Of a stretch of DNA of 7,542 bases, positions 1 to 5,831 are shown piece after piece. Position 1 is the first letter of the stretch. Each line of letters starts with the position of its first letter. A model generated the notes under the pieces. It did no database searches and was not told the DNA's origin. It worked only from the letters and a program-made list of their open reading frames with translations. The translations under genes were made by a program, and so were the position numbers. Location: positions 1 to 7,542 of the forward strand of contig JAHZBS010000112.1 of NCBI GenBank assembly GCA_019423265.1, read 5' to 3'. The stretch is from Clostridiales bacterium. GTDB lineage: Bacteria; Bacillota_A; Clostridia; Lachnospirales; Bianqueaceae.

Positions 1-385
1 GGAGTATGAAGATTACAATGGGAAAGATCCAGGAGAGCAAAAAGCTGATGATGGGGGAGCTCTGTTGCGGAACCACGTTTCCAAAGTCCACATTGTGATC
101 GAGAAGCCTCTGTGTCAACCCTTCGTCGTCGCTCCAAATTCCTGTGGTGTAGACCTTCTCCTTTCCTTCATCGTTGATGGCGATAAAGGCAATCTGGTTC
201 TCCTGTTTCTCTACAGTGGTAACCCGGTCCTCCTCCGTCCACTGGATGAATTGGTTGTAGGACACCTCCTGGACCTGTCCACTCAGGAGCTTTGGTATCA
301 GCGTTGCGTTCAGAATCAAAAGGATAAGCATGGCAATGATATAATAAAAGATTAATGGTTTCTTCGGTGGTCTTGCTTCGTCCAT
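1..385 (-). CDS. ftsH: ATP-dependent zinc metalloprotease FtsH, N-terminal part (cut by window edge)
   Basis: FtsH is a membrane-anchored AAA+ protease that extracts and degrades misfolded membrane proteins and some short-lived regulators. Only the first 128 codons are present; the AAA+ and HExxH zinc-protease domains lie beyond the left edge. Seen: a short basic N-terminus (MDEARPPKKP), a first membrane helix at about residues 11-30, a surface domain at about 38-108 opening with the family-typical V-S-Y-N-Q-F-I, and a second hydrophobic helix beginning near 111. This arrangement matches the FtsH extracellular-domain family. The ATG at 383-385 has a GGAGGT ribosome site 4 nt upstream. It lies 82 nt behind marR in the same direction with no clear terminator or promoter between, so readthrough from marR is possible. 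Identification rests on the N-terminal domain layout alone, since no catalytic motif is visible. Confidence 0.88.
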   Translation of the reverse strand, partial: MDEARPPKKPLIFYYIIAMLILLILNATLIPKLLSGQVQEVSYNQFIQWTEEDRVTTVEKQENQIAFIAINDEGKEKVYTTGIWSDDEGLTQRLLDHNVDFGNVVPQQSSPIISFLLSWIFPIVIFIL

Positions 386-400
386 CGTTACCTCCATTCC

Positions 401-461
401 GCCGCATTCAGCGGCAAATTAGTTTCAATGGCCAGCGGTAGGCCCTTCTTTTTGCCGCTGA
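401..461 (-). repeat. Competing inverted repeats in the marR-ftsH gap
   Basis: On the plus strand TCAGCGGCAAA (408-418) is exactly complementary to TTTGCCGCTGA (451-461), an 11-bp stem. A further CAGCGG at 433-438 can pair with the same CCGCTG at 455-460. GCCGC (401-405) can pair with GCGGC (411-415) around a 5-nt loop. In RNA reading toward ftsH these pairings exclude one another, and the last one sits just ahead of the ftsH ribosome site. No T-tract follows any of them, so they are not ordinary intrinsic terminators. A role in ftsH translation or mRNA processing is possible but unproven. Confidence 0.45.
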
Positions 462-467
462 CCTCCC

Positions 468-914
468 CTAGCTTCGAGTGCTCAACATTTTCTGCACCAT
501 CTGGTTAAATTTCTCCAAACCTATGATCATATTCCGCAAATCCTCCTGGTCCACCTGCGCCAGGCTCTCCGCGTATAATCTCTGCAAATCTTTTTCGATC
601 ATTTTGATCGTTTTCTTTCCTTTCTCGCTGAGAGTCACATTGACGATGCGCTCGTCCGCCGAATCTCGGCTGCGCATGACAAACCCTTCCTTTTCCAGTT
701 TCTTGCACATAGCAGAAATATTGCCGCCCGCGACGCTTATACTCTTGCCTAAGCTTCCCACGGTTCGCGTTCTGTTGCCAATCTCCAGGAGAATCCGGAC
801 CTGCATCATGGTCAATCCGTAGTGTTCCCCCACTGGGCGGAAAAGCTTATCCATGTTCTCCGAGATGCTGCGCAAAATATCCCACGTTGTATTTTTAAAT
901 TCAACAATCTCCAC
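468..914 (-). CDS. MarR-family transcriptional regulator
   Basis: This is a winged-helix repressor-type protein of 148 aa, the usual MarR length. Family members bind palindromic operators as dimers and often control a neighbouring efflux pump, released by small ligands. Seen: an N-terminal dimerisation helix (about 5-30), the HYGLTMMQVRILLEI helix region (31-45), a helix-turn-helix with recognition helix around 61-79 (V-A-G-G-N-I-S-A-M-C-K-K-L-E), a wing with the D-E-R-x-V-x-V-x-L-S-E-K-G pattern (87-99), and a long C-terminal dimerisation helix. I chose the GTG at 912-914 because a G-rich ribosome site (GGGGGGTG) lies about 10 nt upstream. A TTG at 974 is in frame but lacks such a site and would place the ribosome site inside the coding region. 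The gene is divergent from the ABC exporter, its likely target by analogy. The ligand cannot be told from sequence. Confidence 0.9.
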   Translation of the reverse strand: MEIVEFKNTTWDILRSISENMDKLFRPVGEHYGLTMMQVRILLEIGNRTRTVGSLGKSISVAGGNISAMCKKLEKEGFVMRSRDSADERIVNVTLSEKGKKTIKMIEKDLQRLYAESLAQVDQEDLRNMIIGLEKFNQMVQKMLSTRS

Positions 915-920
915 TGGATT

Positions 921-938
921 TTGACACCCCCCTGTCAA
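921..938. repeat. Inverted repeat around the marR ribosome site
   Basis: The plus strand reads TTGACACCCCCCTGTCAA, with perfect 6-bp arms and a 6-nt centre. In marR mRNA this gives a small hairpin whose loop is GGGGGG, the core of the presumed ribosome site. Its outer part shares the 10-mer CCTGTCAATG (931-940) with the palindrome in the marR promoter (1016-1025). It may be a second regulator-binding site or an RNA element. The repeat itself is certain; its role is inferred. Confidence 0.5.
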
Positions 939-993
939 TGGAATAGCATCCTTCACAAGCAATATTATTTCCAATATTAATTATGACGCATAT

Positions 994-1023
994 ATAATAC
1001 AACAGGAGAAGCTCTCCTGTCAA
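994..1023 (-). promoter_or_regulatory. marR promoter (SigA type)
   Basis: On the minus strand a consensus TTGACA -35 box (1018-1023) is separated by 18 bp from a TATTAT -10 box (994-999). Transcription would start near 987, leaving a leader of about 70 nt before the GTG start. The spacer and the inner part of the -35 box are covered by a perfect palindrome, which suggests repression by blocking RNA polymerase. Confidence 0.7.
1002..1020. promoter_or_regulatory. Probable MarR operator (19-bp perfect palindrome)
   Basis: The sequence ACAGGAGAAGCTCTCCTGT has perfect 8-bp arms (1002-1009 and 1013-1020) around AGC. It overlaps half of the -35 box and most of the spacer of the marR promoter. Size, symmetry and position are what is expected of a MarR-family operator used for autorepression. 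That this particular MarR binds it is inference. I found no second full copy at the exporter promoter. Confidence 0.6.
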
Positions 1024-1122
1024 TGAATGAACTGTAAACAAATCGTGATGATTTTCACTGGGACCTGAAATGAGACCATACTGGGGCGGCACAATCGAAC
1101 AAAGATTATGAAATTTCGTCAG

Positions 1123-1151
1123 TTGATTTTTTAACTATGCTGCGGTATAAT
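1123..1151 (+). promoter_or_regulatory. Promoter of the ABC exporter operon (SigA type)
   Basis: TTGATT (1123-1128) and a perfect TATAAT (1146-1151) are separated by exactly 17 bp. Transcription should begin near 1158, giving a leader of about 125 nt before the first exporter gene. The strength of this promoter fits a gene controlled afterwards by a repressor or by attenuation. No close copy of the marR-promoter palindrome overlaps it. Confidence 0.75.
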
Positions 1152-1167
1152 AGGAAAGGAAGTTTTT

Positions 1168-1192
1168 GGTTATCGCCTGCTGAGCGATAACC
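1168..1192 (+). other. Leader RNA hairpin 1 upstream of the ABC exporter
   Basis: GGTTATCGC (1168-1176) and GCGATAACC (1184-1192) form a perfect 9-bp stem with a 7-nt loop, CTGCTGA. It begins about 10 nt after the predicted transcription start. As RNA it is a stable structure directly before the terminator-like hairpin. As DNA it is also a 25-bp palindrome just downstream of the promoter, so an operator role is an alternative. The loop bases CTGCT (1177-1181) can pair, with one G-U, with AGTAG (1202-1206) in the 5' arm of the next hairpin. Confidence 0.6.
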
Positions 1193-1198
1193 CGGACA

Positions 1199-1251
1199 AC
1201 GAGTAGTGTATATCACATAAATCCAGTTGATAGACACTATTCGTCTTTTTT
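1199..1251 (+). terminator. Terminator-like attenuator in the exporter leader
   Basis: ACGAGTAGTGT (1199-1209) pairs with ACACTATTCGT (1234-1244) as 11 bp with one G-U. After one mismatch the stem continues with TATCA (1211-1215) against TGATA (1228-1232). One C later come six T residues (1246-1251). This has the form of an intrinsic terminator placed about 30 nt before the first exporter gene, where it would cut transcription short unless prevented. The stem is A/T-rich, so its efficiency is uncertain. Such leader attenuation is known for the Bacillus subtilis bmrCD exporter; the parallel here is inferred. Confidence 0.6.
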
Positions 1252-1282
1252 GTTCGCGTAGAAAGGAGAAATCGAAAACGTA

Positions 1283-3028
1283 ATGTGGACAGTCCTTATA
1301 AAAAGTATTCGGGAGTATAAGAAGGCGTCCATCGCAACGCCTGTTTTGGTCTCCATGGAAGTGGTCATGGAGTGTATCATCCCCTTTATCATCGCAGAAT
1401 TGGTCAACCGCATCAAGGCTGGCAGTGAGATGAAGGTCATCGCCGTGTACGGGCTCGTGCTCATCCTCATGGCCGGCCTGTCCCTCCTGTTCGGAGCCCT
1501 GGCTGGCTCCACCTGCGCCACTGCCTCCTGCGGTCTTGCCAGAAACCTTCGAAAGGATATGTTCTATAGGATCCAGACCTATTCCTTTGAAAACATCGAT
1601 CATTTTTCCACCTCCTCCCTGGTGACACGGCTCACCACCGATGTGACCAATGTGCAAAATGCGTATATGATGATCATCCGCACGGCGATCCGCTGCCCGC
1701 TCATGCTGCTATTCGCCTTCGTCATGGCCTTTGTCATGGGAGGAAAAATGGCGTTTATATTCCTGATCGTGGCGCCTTTCCTGGCCTTTGGCCTGTATCT
1801 CGTCATCCGCAAGACCATGCCTCTGTTTCGCAGGGTCTTTACAAAATATGACGCCCTCAACAACTCGATCCAGGAAAATGTGAAGGCCATGCGGGTCGTC
1901 AAATCCTATGTGCGGGAAGAGTATGAAAAGACAAAGTTTGGCGCGGCCGCGGAGGATGTCTGCCAAGATTTCACCCGCGCGGAGCGGATTCTCGCGCTCA
2001 ACAATCCGATGATGCAGTTCTGCCTCTACACCGTCATGGTCTTCGTTCTGTCCTACGGATCCTACACTATCATTACCTCCAGAGGTCTGGCTCTGGACGT
2101 GGGACAATTTTCCGCGCTTCTCACCTACAGCTTTATGATCCTCAACAGTCTCATGATGATTTCCATGGTCTTTGTCATGATTACCATGGCCAGCGAGTCC
2201 GGCAAGCGAATTGCCGAAGTGCTCGCCGAAGAAAGCTCCCTCTCCAACCCTGAACAGCCGCTCTACCGCGTGCAGGACGGCTCCATCGACTTTGAAAATG
2301 TGAGCTTTAAATATTCCCGTAAAGCGGAGCGCATGGCCCTGAGCGGGATCAATCTCCACATTCGCTCCGGGGAGACCGTTGGCATTATCGGAGGCACCGG
2401 TTCGTCCAAATCCTCTCTGATTCAACTCATCTCCCGCCTGTACGACGCCACCGAGGGCGTTGTCAAGGTTGGAGGCGCAGATGTCCGGGCTTACGATCTG
2501 GAGACCTTGCGCAATCAAGTGGCCGTCGTCCTCCAGAAAAACATTTTGTTTTCCGGGACGATCAAAGAAAATCTTCGATGGGGCAATCCCGACGCCACGG
2601 ATGAGGAGATGGTCCAGGCTTGCAAGCTCGCCCAGGCGGACGAATTTATCTCGCAATTCCCGGACAAATATGATACCTATATTGAGCAGGGCGGCGCCAA
2701 TGTGTCTGGCGGTCAAAAACAGCGGCTCTGCATCGCAAGGGCCCTGCTGAAAAAGCCGAAGATCCTGATTTTGGACGACTCCACCAGTGCGGTGGATACG
2801 AGAACAGACGCCTTGATCCGCAAAGCAATGCGGGAGTATATCCCGGAGACGACGAAGCTCATCATCGCACAGCGCACCTCCTCCGTATCGGACGCGGATC
2901 GGATTATCGTCATGGAGGGCGGCGCCATCAATGCCGTTGGCACTCACGCGGAACTCTTAGCAAACAACGATATCTATCGGGACATCTATACATCACAGAA
3001 TAAGGCAGGTGACTATGATGCGGAATAA
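1283..3028 (+). CDS. Heterodimeric ABC exporter, degenerate-site subunit
   Basis: A 581-aa half-transporter: an N-terminal membrane domain (about 20-305, six helices expected) fused to an ATPase domain (about 334-575). It probably pairs with the next gene product to export drugs or toxic or lipophilic compounds across the membrane. Motifs seen: Walker A G-G-T-G-S-S-K-S (370-377, S375 where Gly is usual), Q-loop Q418, signature V-S-G-G-Q (474-478), Walker B I-L-I-L-D-D (494-499) and switch residue Q530. D499 replaces the catalytic Glu and Q530 replaces the switch His, so its own ATP site should be weak, as in TM287 and BmrC-type subunits. The ATG at 1283 is the only sensible start, though the AAAGGAG site (1262-1268) is 14 nt away, longer than usual. 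Its stop overlaps the next gene. The substrate cannot be told from sequence. Confidence 0.93.
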   Translation: MWTVLIKSIREYKKASIATPVLVSMEVVMECIIPFIIAELVNRIKAGSEMKVIAVYGLVLILMAGLSLLFGALAGSTCATASCGLARNLRKDMFYRIQTYSFENIDHFSTSSLVTRLTTDVTNVQNAYMMIIRTAIRCPLMLLFAFVMAFVMGGKMAFIFLIVAPFLAFGLYLVIRKTMPLFRRVFTKYDALNNSIQENVKAMRVVKSYVREEYEKTKFGAAAEDVCQDFTRAERILALNNPMMQFCLYTVMVFVLSYGSYTIITSRGLALDVGQFSALLTYSFMILNSLMMISMVFVMITMASESGKRIAEVLAEESSLSNPEQPLYRVQDGSIDFENVSFKYSRKAERMALSGINLHIRSGETVGIIGGTGSSKSSLIQLISRLYDATEGVVKVGGADVRAYDLETLRNQVAVVLQKNILFSGTIKENLRWGNPDATDEEMVQACKLAQADEFISQFPDKYDTYIEQGGANVSGGQKQRLCIARALLKKPKILILDDSTSAVDTRTDALIRKAMREYIPETTKLIIAQRTSSVSDADRIIVMEGGAINAVGTHAELLANNDIYRDIYTSQNKAGDYDAE

Positions 3029-4910
3029 ATCCGTTAAAAAAGGCACCACGCGGCGCCTGCTGAAAACGCTGCTGGGGTTCTATCCCGTCAAAATGCCGTT
3101 GACGCTCTTCTGCATCCTTTTCAGCGCTGTCGTCAGCTCTGTTCCCGCCATTTTTATGCAGAATGTTATTGCCCTTGTGGAATCCAGCTGGCAGAGCGGG
3201 GATTGGGGTTCCGTGGGAAGCCGCATCCTAGGATTGGTCGGCCTCCTGGCGCTCTTTTATGTCCTGTCCCTGATCTCCGGCCTTGCTTACAATCAGATGA
3301 TGGCCGTCATGACCCAGGGCGCTCTCATGAAGCTGCGCGAAAAAATGTTCAACGGGATGCAGAACCTCCCGATTCAATATTTTGATACCCATAACCACGG
3401 TGACATCATGAGCCATTACACCAATGATATCGATACGCTGCGCCAGATGATATCGCAGAGTTTCCCCCAGCTTCTGATCTCTTCTGTCACCGTAATCACA
3501 ATCTTCATCATCATGCTCTACTACTGCGTCTGGCTTGCTCTGGTGGTTCTCGCCGGCGTCTCCGTCATGCTTTGGGTCACGAAGAAAATCGGCGGAAATT
3601 CCGCCCGCCATTTCTTCCGGCAGCAGCGCGCGCTGGGCCGTGAGGAGGGCTTTATTGAAGAGATGATGAATGGGCAGAAGGTCGTCAAGGTTTTCTGCCA
3701 TGAGGAGGCCAGCAAAGTTGATTTTGATGCGATCAATGATGAGCTGTTTCACGAGTCTGAGCGCGCCAACAAATATGCCAACACCCTCGGTCCCATTCTG
3801 AATAACATCGGCAACGTGCTGTATGTGATCGTCGCCCTCGTTGGCGGACTGTTGCTGCTATCCGGCGCTCCGAATCTGAGCATCTCAGGGCTTGCCCTCA
3901 GCATCAGCGTCATCGTACCCTTCCTCAACATGACAAAACAGTTTGCCGGAAACGTCAATCAGGTCTCCAATCAGATCAATTCCGTCGTCATGGGACTTGC
4001 CGGTGCGGACCGCATCTTCGCGCTGCTGGACGAGGCGCCGGAAGTCGATGAAGGGTATGTCACACTGGTGAATGTCCGGGAGGTACACGGAACGCTGGTG
4101 GAATGTGAAGAGCGCACTGGCATCTGGGCGTGGAAGCATCCTCACCAGGCCGACGGTTCCGTGACGTATACCAAGCTGGCCGGGGATGTCCGCCTGTTTG
4201 ACGTAGACTTCGGCTATGAGGTGGATAAACCGGTTCTCCACAACATTACCCTCTATGCGGAGGCCGGCCAAAAGATTGCCTTTGTGGGCGCGACGGGCGC
4301 GGGAAAAACCACTATCACCAATCTCTTAAACCGCTTCTACGATATTGCAGACGGCAAGATCCGGTATGACGGGATCAACATCAATAAGATTCGGAAAAGC
4401 GATCTTCGCCGTTCTCTCGGCATTGTATTGCAGGATACAAATCTTTTTTCCGGAACTGTTATGGAGAATATTCGCTATGGCCGGCTGGATGCCACCGACG
4501 AGGCGTGTATCCAGGCGGCAAAATTGGCCGGCGCCCATGACTTCATCACCCGCCTTCCAGAGGGATATAACACGGTCATATCCGGAAATGGCAGCAACCT
4601 CTCCCAAGGGCAGCGCCAGCTGCTGGCCATCAGCCGCGCCGCTGTTGCCGACCCGCCTGTGATGATTCTGGACGAGGCCACCTCCTCCATTGACACGCGG
4701 ACAGAGGCCATCGTGCAGCGCGGCATGGATGCCCTGATGAAAGGCAGAACCGTCTTCGTCATCGCACACCGGCTGTCCACTGTCAAAAATTCGGACGTGA
4801 TCATGGTTATGGATCACGGCCGCATCATTGAGCGCGGCGACCACGACAAGCTGATTGCAGAAAAAGGGCAGTACTACCGACTCTATACCGGGGCTTTTGA
4901 ACTGGAATAA
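3015..4910 (+). CDS. Heterodimeric ABC exporter, catalytic-site subunit
   Basis: A half-transporter of 631 aa from the ATG at 3015. ATG 3018 and GTG 3009 are alternatives; AGG at 3007-3009 gives the two ATGs spacings of 5 and 8 nt. The membrane domain spans about 20-325 and the ATPase domain about 390-625. Motifs: Walker A G-A-T-G-A-G-K-T (425-432), Q-loop Q473, signature L-S-Q-G-Q (529-533, Gln for the usual first Gly of GGQ), Walker B V-M-I-L-D-E (549-554) with catalytic E554, and switch H585. With the partner's intact V-S-G-G-Q this makes the hydrolysing ATP site, while its own altered signature belongs to the degenerate site. An extended linker (about 346-388) with a C-E-E-R-T-G-I-W-A-W-K-H-P-H core separates the two domains; I recall similar linkers in clostridial homologues. 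The gene overlaps its partner by 14 nt, implying coupled translation, and a terminator follows. Confidence 0.93.
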   Translation: MMRNKSVKKGTTRRLLKTLLGFYPVKMPLTLFCILFSAVVSSVPAIFMQNVIALVESSWQSGDWGSVGSRILGLVGLLALFYVLSLISGLAYNQMMAVMTQGALMKLREKMFNGMQNLPIQYFDTHNHGDIMSHYTNDIDTLRQMISQSFPQLLISSVTVITIFIIMLYYCVWLALVVLAGVSVMLWVTKKIGGNSARHFFRQQRALGREEGFIEEMMNGQKVVKVFCHEEASKVDFDAINDELFHESERANKYANTLGPILNNIGNVLYVIVALVGGLLLLSGAPNLSISGLALSISVIVPFLNMTKQFAGNVNQVSNQINSVVMGLAGADRIFALLDEAPEVDEGYVTLVNVREVHGTLVECEERTGIWAWKHPHQADGSVTYTKLAGDVRLFDVDFGYEVDKPVLHNITLYAEAGQKIAFVGATGAGKTTITNLLNRFYDIADGKIRYDGININKIRKSDLRRSLGIVLQDTNLFSGTVMENIRYGRLDATDEACIQAAKLAGAHDFITRLPEGYNTVISGNGSNLSQGQRQLLAISRAAVADPPVMILDEATSSIDTRTEAIVQRGMDALMKGRTVFVIAHRLSTVKNSDVIMVMDHGRIIERGDHDKLIAEKGQYYRLYTGAFELE

Positions 4911-4928
4911 ATGATTTGGCAAACCTAA

Positions 4929-4975
4929 AGAACAACGACAGCAAAAAGATTCACACTCTCTGCTGTCGTTGTTTT
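4929..4975. terminator. Bidirectional intrinsic terminator between exporter operon and pyrE
   Basis: AACAACGACAGCA (4931-4943) and TGCTGTCGTTGTT (4961-4973) form a perfect 13-bp stem, extended by a G-U and an A-U pair, with a 17-nt loop. It runs into TTTTATT on the plus strand and TTCTTTA on the minus strand. It lies 18 nt after the exporter stop and 33 nt after the pyrE stop, so it should end transcription from both sides. Confidence 0.88.
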
Positions 4976-5008
4976 ATTGCCATCGATAACTGTCCGGCTC
5001 CTTTCTTG

Positions 5009-5671
5009 TCACAGCACACAATACTGTTCCATATACCGGTCCATGGCCGCCAACATACCGGCGTCATAGCGCTGCTCCTTCAAGAATTCTCGAATATCCC
5101 CCACGGTGACGATGGAATGGACGGTAATCCCGAATTCGTCTTTTACCTCCATAATGGCGGTCTTGCCCGGCGTCTGTCCGACCTCGCAGCGGTTGACGGA
5201 GATGAACATATCCTTCACTGAGACATCCCCGCAGCCTTTCAGAATCGGCATAGTCTCCCGGACCGCGGTACCTGCCGTAATGACGTCCTCGATGATGATA
5301 ATCCGATCTCCGGGGGTAGGCTTGTACCCCACCAGGCTTCCACCCTCGCCGTGGTCCTTCGCCTCCTTGCGGTTAAAGAAGAAGGGCTTGTCTATCTGAA
5401 AATCCCGCGCCAGAGCCGCCGCCGCTGCCGTGACCAAGGGGATTCCCTTATAGGCGGGGCCAAACATGGCGTCAAATTCTTCCCCACACGTCTCCTGCAC
5501 AAGGGCGGCATAGTAGGTTCCCAGCGCGGCGATCTGCGCGCCGGTCTTATAGTTTCCGGTATTGACGAAATAGGGCGTCAGCCGCCCGCTCTTGGTCGTA
5601 AACTCCCCGAAGCGGAGGACTCCCGCTTCCATCATAAACTCGATAAACTGCTTTTTCTTCGGTGCTAGCAT
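5009..5671 (-). CDS. pyrE: Orotate phosphoribosyltransferase
   Basis: PyrE joins orotate to PRPP to give orotidine 5'-phosphate and pyrophosphate, the fifth step of de novo UMP synthesis, in the cytoplasm as a dimer. Seen in the 220-aa product: the N-terminal K-S-G-R-L-T-P-Y-F-V-N-T-G segment (27-39) typical of OPRTases, the G-P-A-Y-K-G-I-P loop (71-78), a mobile catalytic loop with K102, K105 and D-H-G-E-G-G (106-111), and the PRPP motif I-I-I-E-D-V-I-T-A-G-T-A (125-136). Length is normal. I chose the ATG at 5669-5671 because AGAGG lies 9 nt upstream; ATGs at 5677 and 5680 are too close to it. It stands apart from other pyr genes here, with its own promoter and a shared terminator. Confidence 0.95.
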   Translation of the reverse strand: MLAPKKKQFIEFMMEAGVLRFGEFTTKSGRLTPYFVNTGNYKTGAQIAALGTYYAALVQETCGEEFDAMFGPAYKGIPLVTAAAAALARDFQIDKPFFFNRKEAKDHGEGGSLVGYKPTPGDRIIIIEDVITAGTAVRETMPILKGCGDVSVKDMFISVNRCEVGQTPGKTAIMEVKDEFGITVHSIVTVGDIREFLKEQRYDAGMLAAMDRYMEQYCVL

Positions 5672-5702
5672 CGTCATCATCCTCTTTCAAATCATTGTAT
5701 TT

Positions 5703-5731
5703 ATTATATCGCAGGGCTGGCTATTATGCAA
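5703..5731 (-). promoter_or_regulatory. pyrE promoter (SigA type)
   Basis: On the minus strand TTGCAT (5726-5731) and a perfect TATAAT (5703-5708) are 17 bp apart. Transcription should begin near 5696, about 25 nt before the pyrE start, leaving no room for a PyrR or other long leader element. An A-rich stretch directly upstream of the -35 box (about 5741-5765) may act as an UP element. Confidence 0.78.
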
Positions 5732-5751
5732 GACACAAGACTTTTTTCTTT

Positions 5752-5800
5752 TTGTCTAGATTTTTATGCTCCTTTGTGATATGCTTAGACCGAAAATAAT
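5752..5800 (+). promoter_or_regulatory. Possible promoter region of the esterase-hydrolase operon
   Basis: The operon must be transcribed from this gap, but no strong consensus is visible. The best candidate is an extended -10, TGA followed by TATGCT (5777-5785), with a poor -35 17 bp upstream (TAGATT, 5757-5762). A second possibility is TTGTGA (5774-5779) with AATAAT (5795-5800), whose 15-bp spacing is short. The weakness would fit a promoter that needs an activator, as many carbohydrate operons do, but this is inferred. Confidence 0.3.
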
Positions 5801-5831
5801 CCTTACCCCCAAGAGAAAGGAGTAACCGCTC

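Noticed and set aside
199..206. TCTCCTGT half-site, identical to one arm of the marR palindrome, inside ftsH
   Set aside because: It is a lone 8-mer without its partner arm, inside a coding region, so it is most likely chance.
915..974. In-frame TTG start giving MarR 20 more residues
   Set aside because: No ribosome site precedes it, and the extra residues would cover the strong G-rich site that fits the GTG at 914. The shorter form has normal MarR length.
1166..1183. Possible TTG-initiated leader peptide of five codons after a purine-rich stretch
   Set aside because: The purine stretch (1152-1162) lies at or before the predicted transcription start, the start codon is weak and the peptide has no informative content.
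1227..1283. Short TTG-initiated frame of 18 codons whose TAA overlaps the exporter ATG
   Set aside because: There is no ribosome site before the TTG and the frame runs through the terminator T-tract. The TAATG overlap can arise by chance.
1709..2947. A long open frame (412 codons) on the minus strand opposite the first exporter gene
   Set aside because: It lies wholly antisense to a well-supported ABC gene, has a skewed His/Gly/Asp-rich composition with no recognisable domain, and owes its length to the G/C-leaning third codon positions of the true gene.
3228..4922. Minus-strand open frames opposite the second exporter gene (for example 3228-3752 and 4326-4922)
   Set aside because: They are antisense to conserved motifs, show the same composition bias and have no domain that I recognise.
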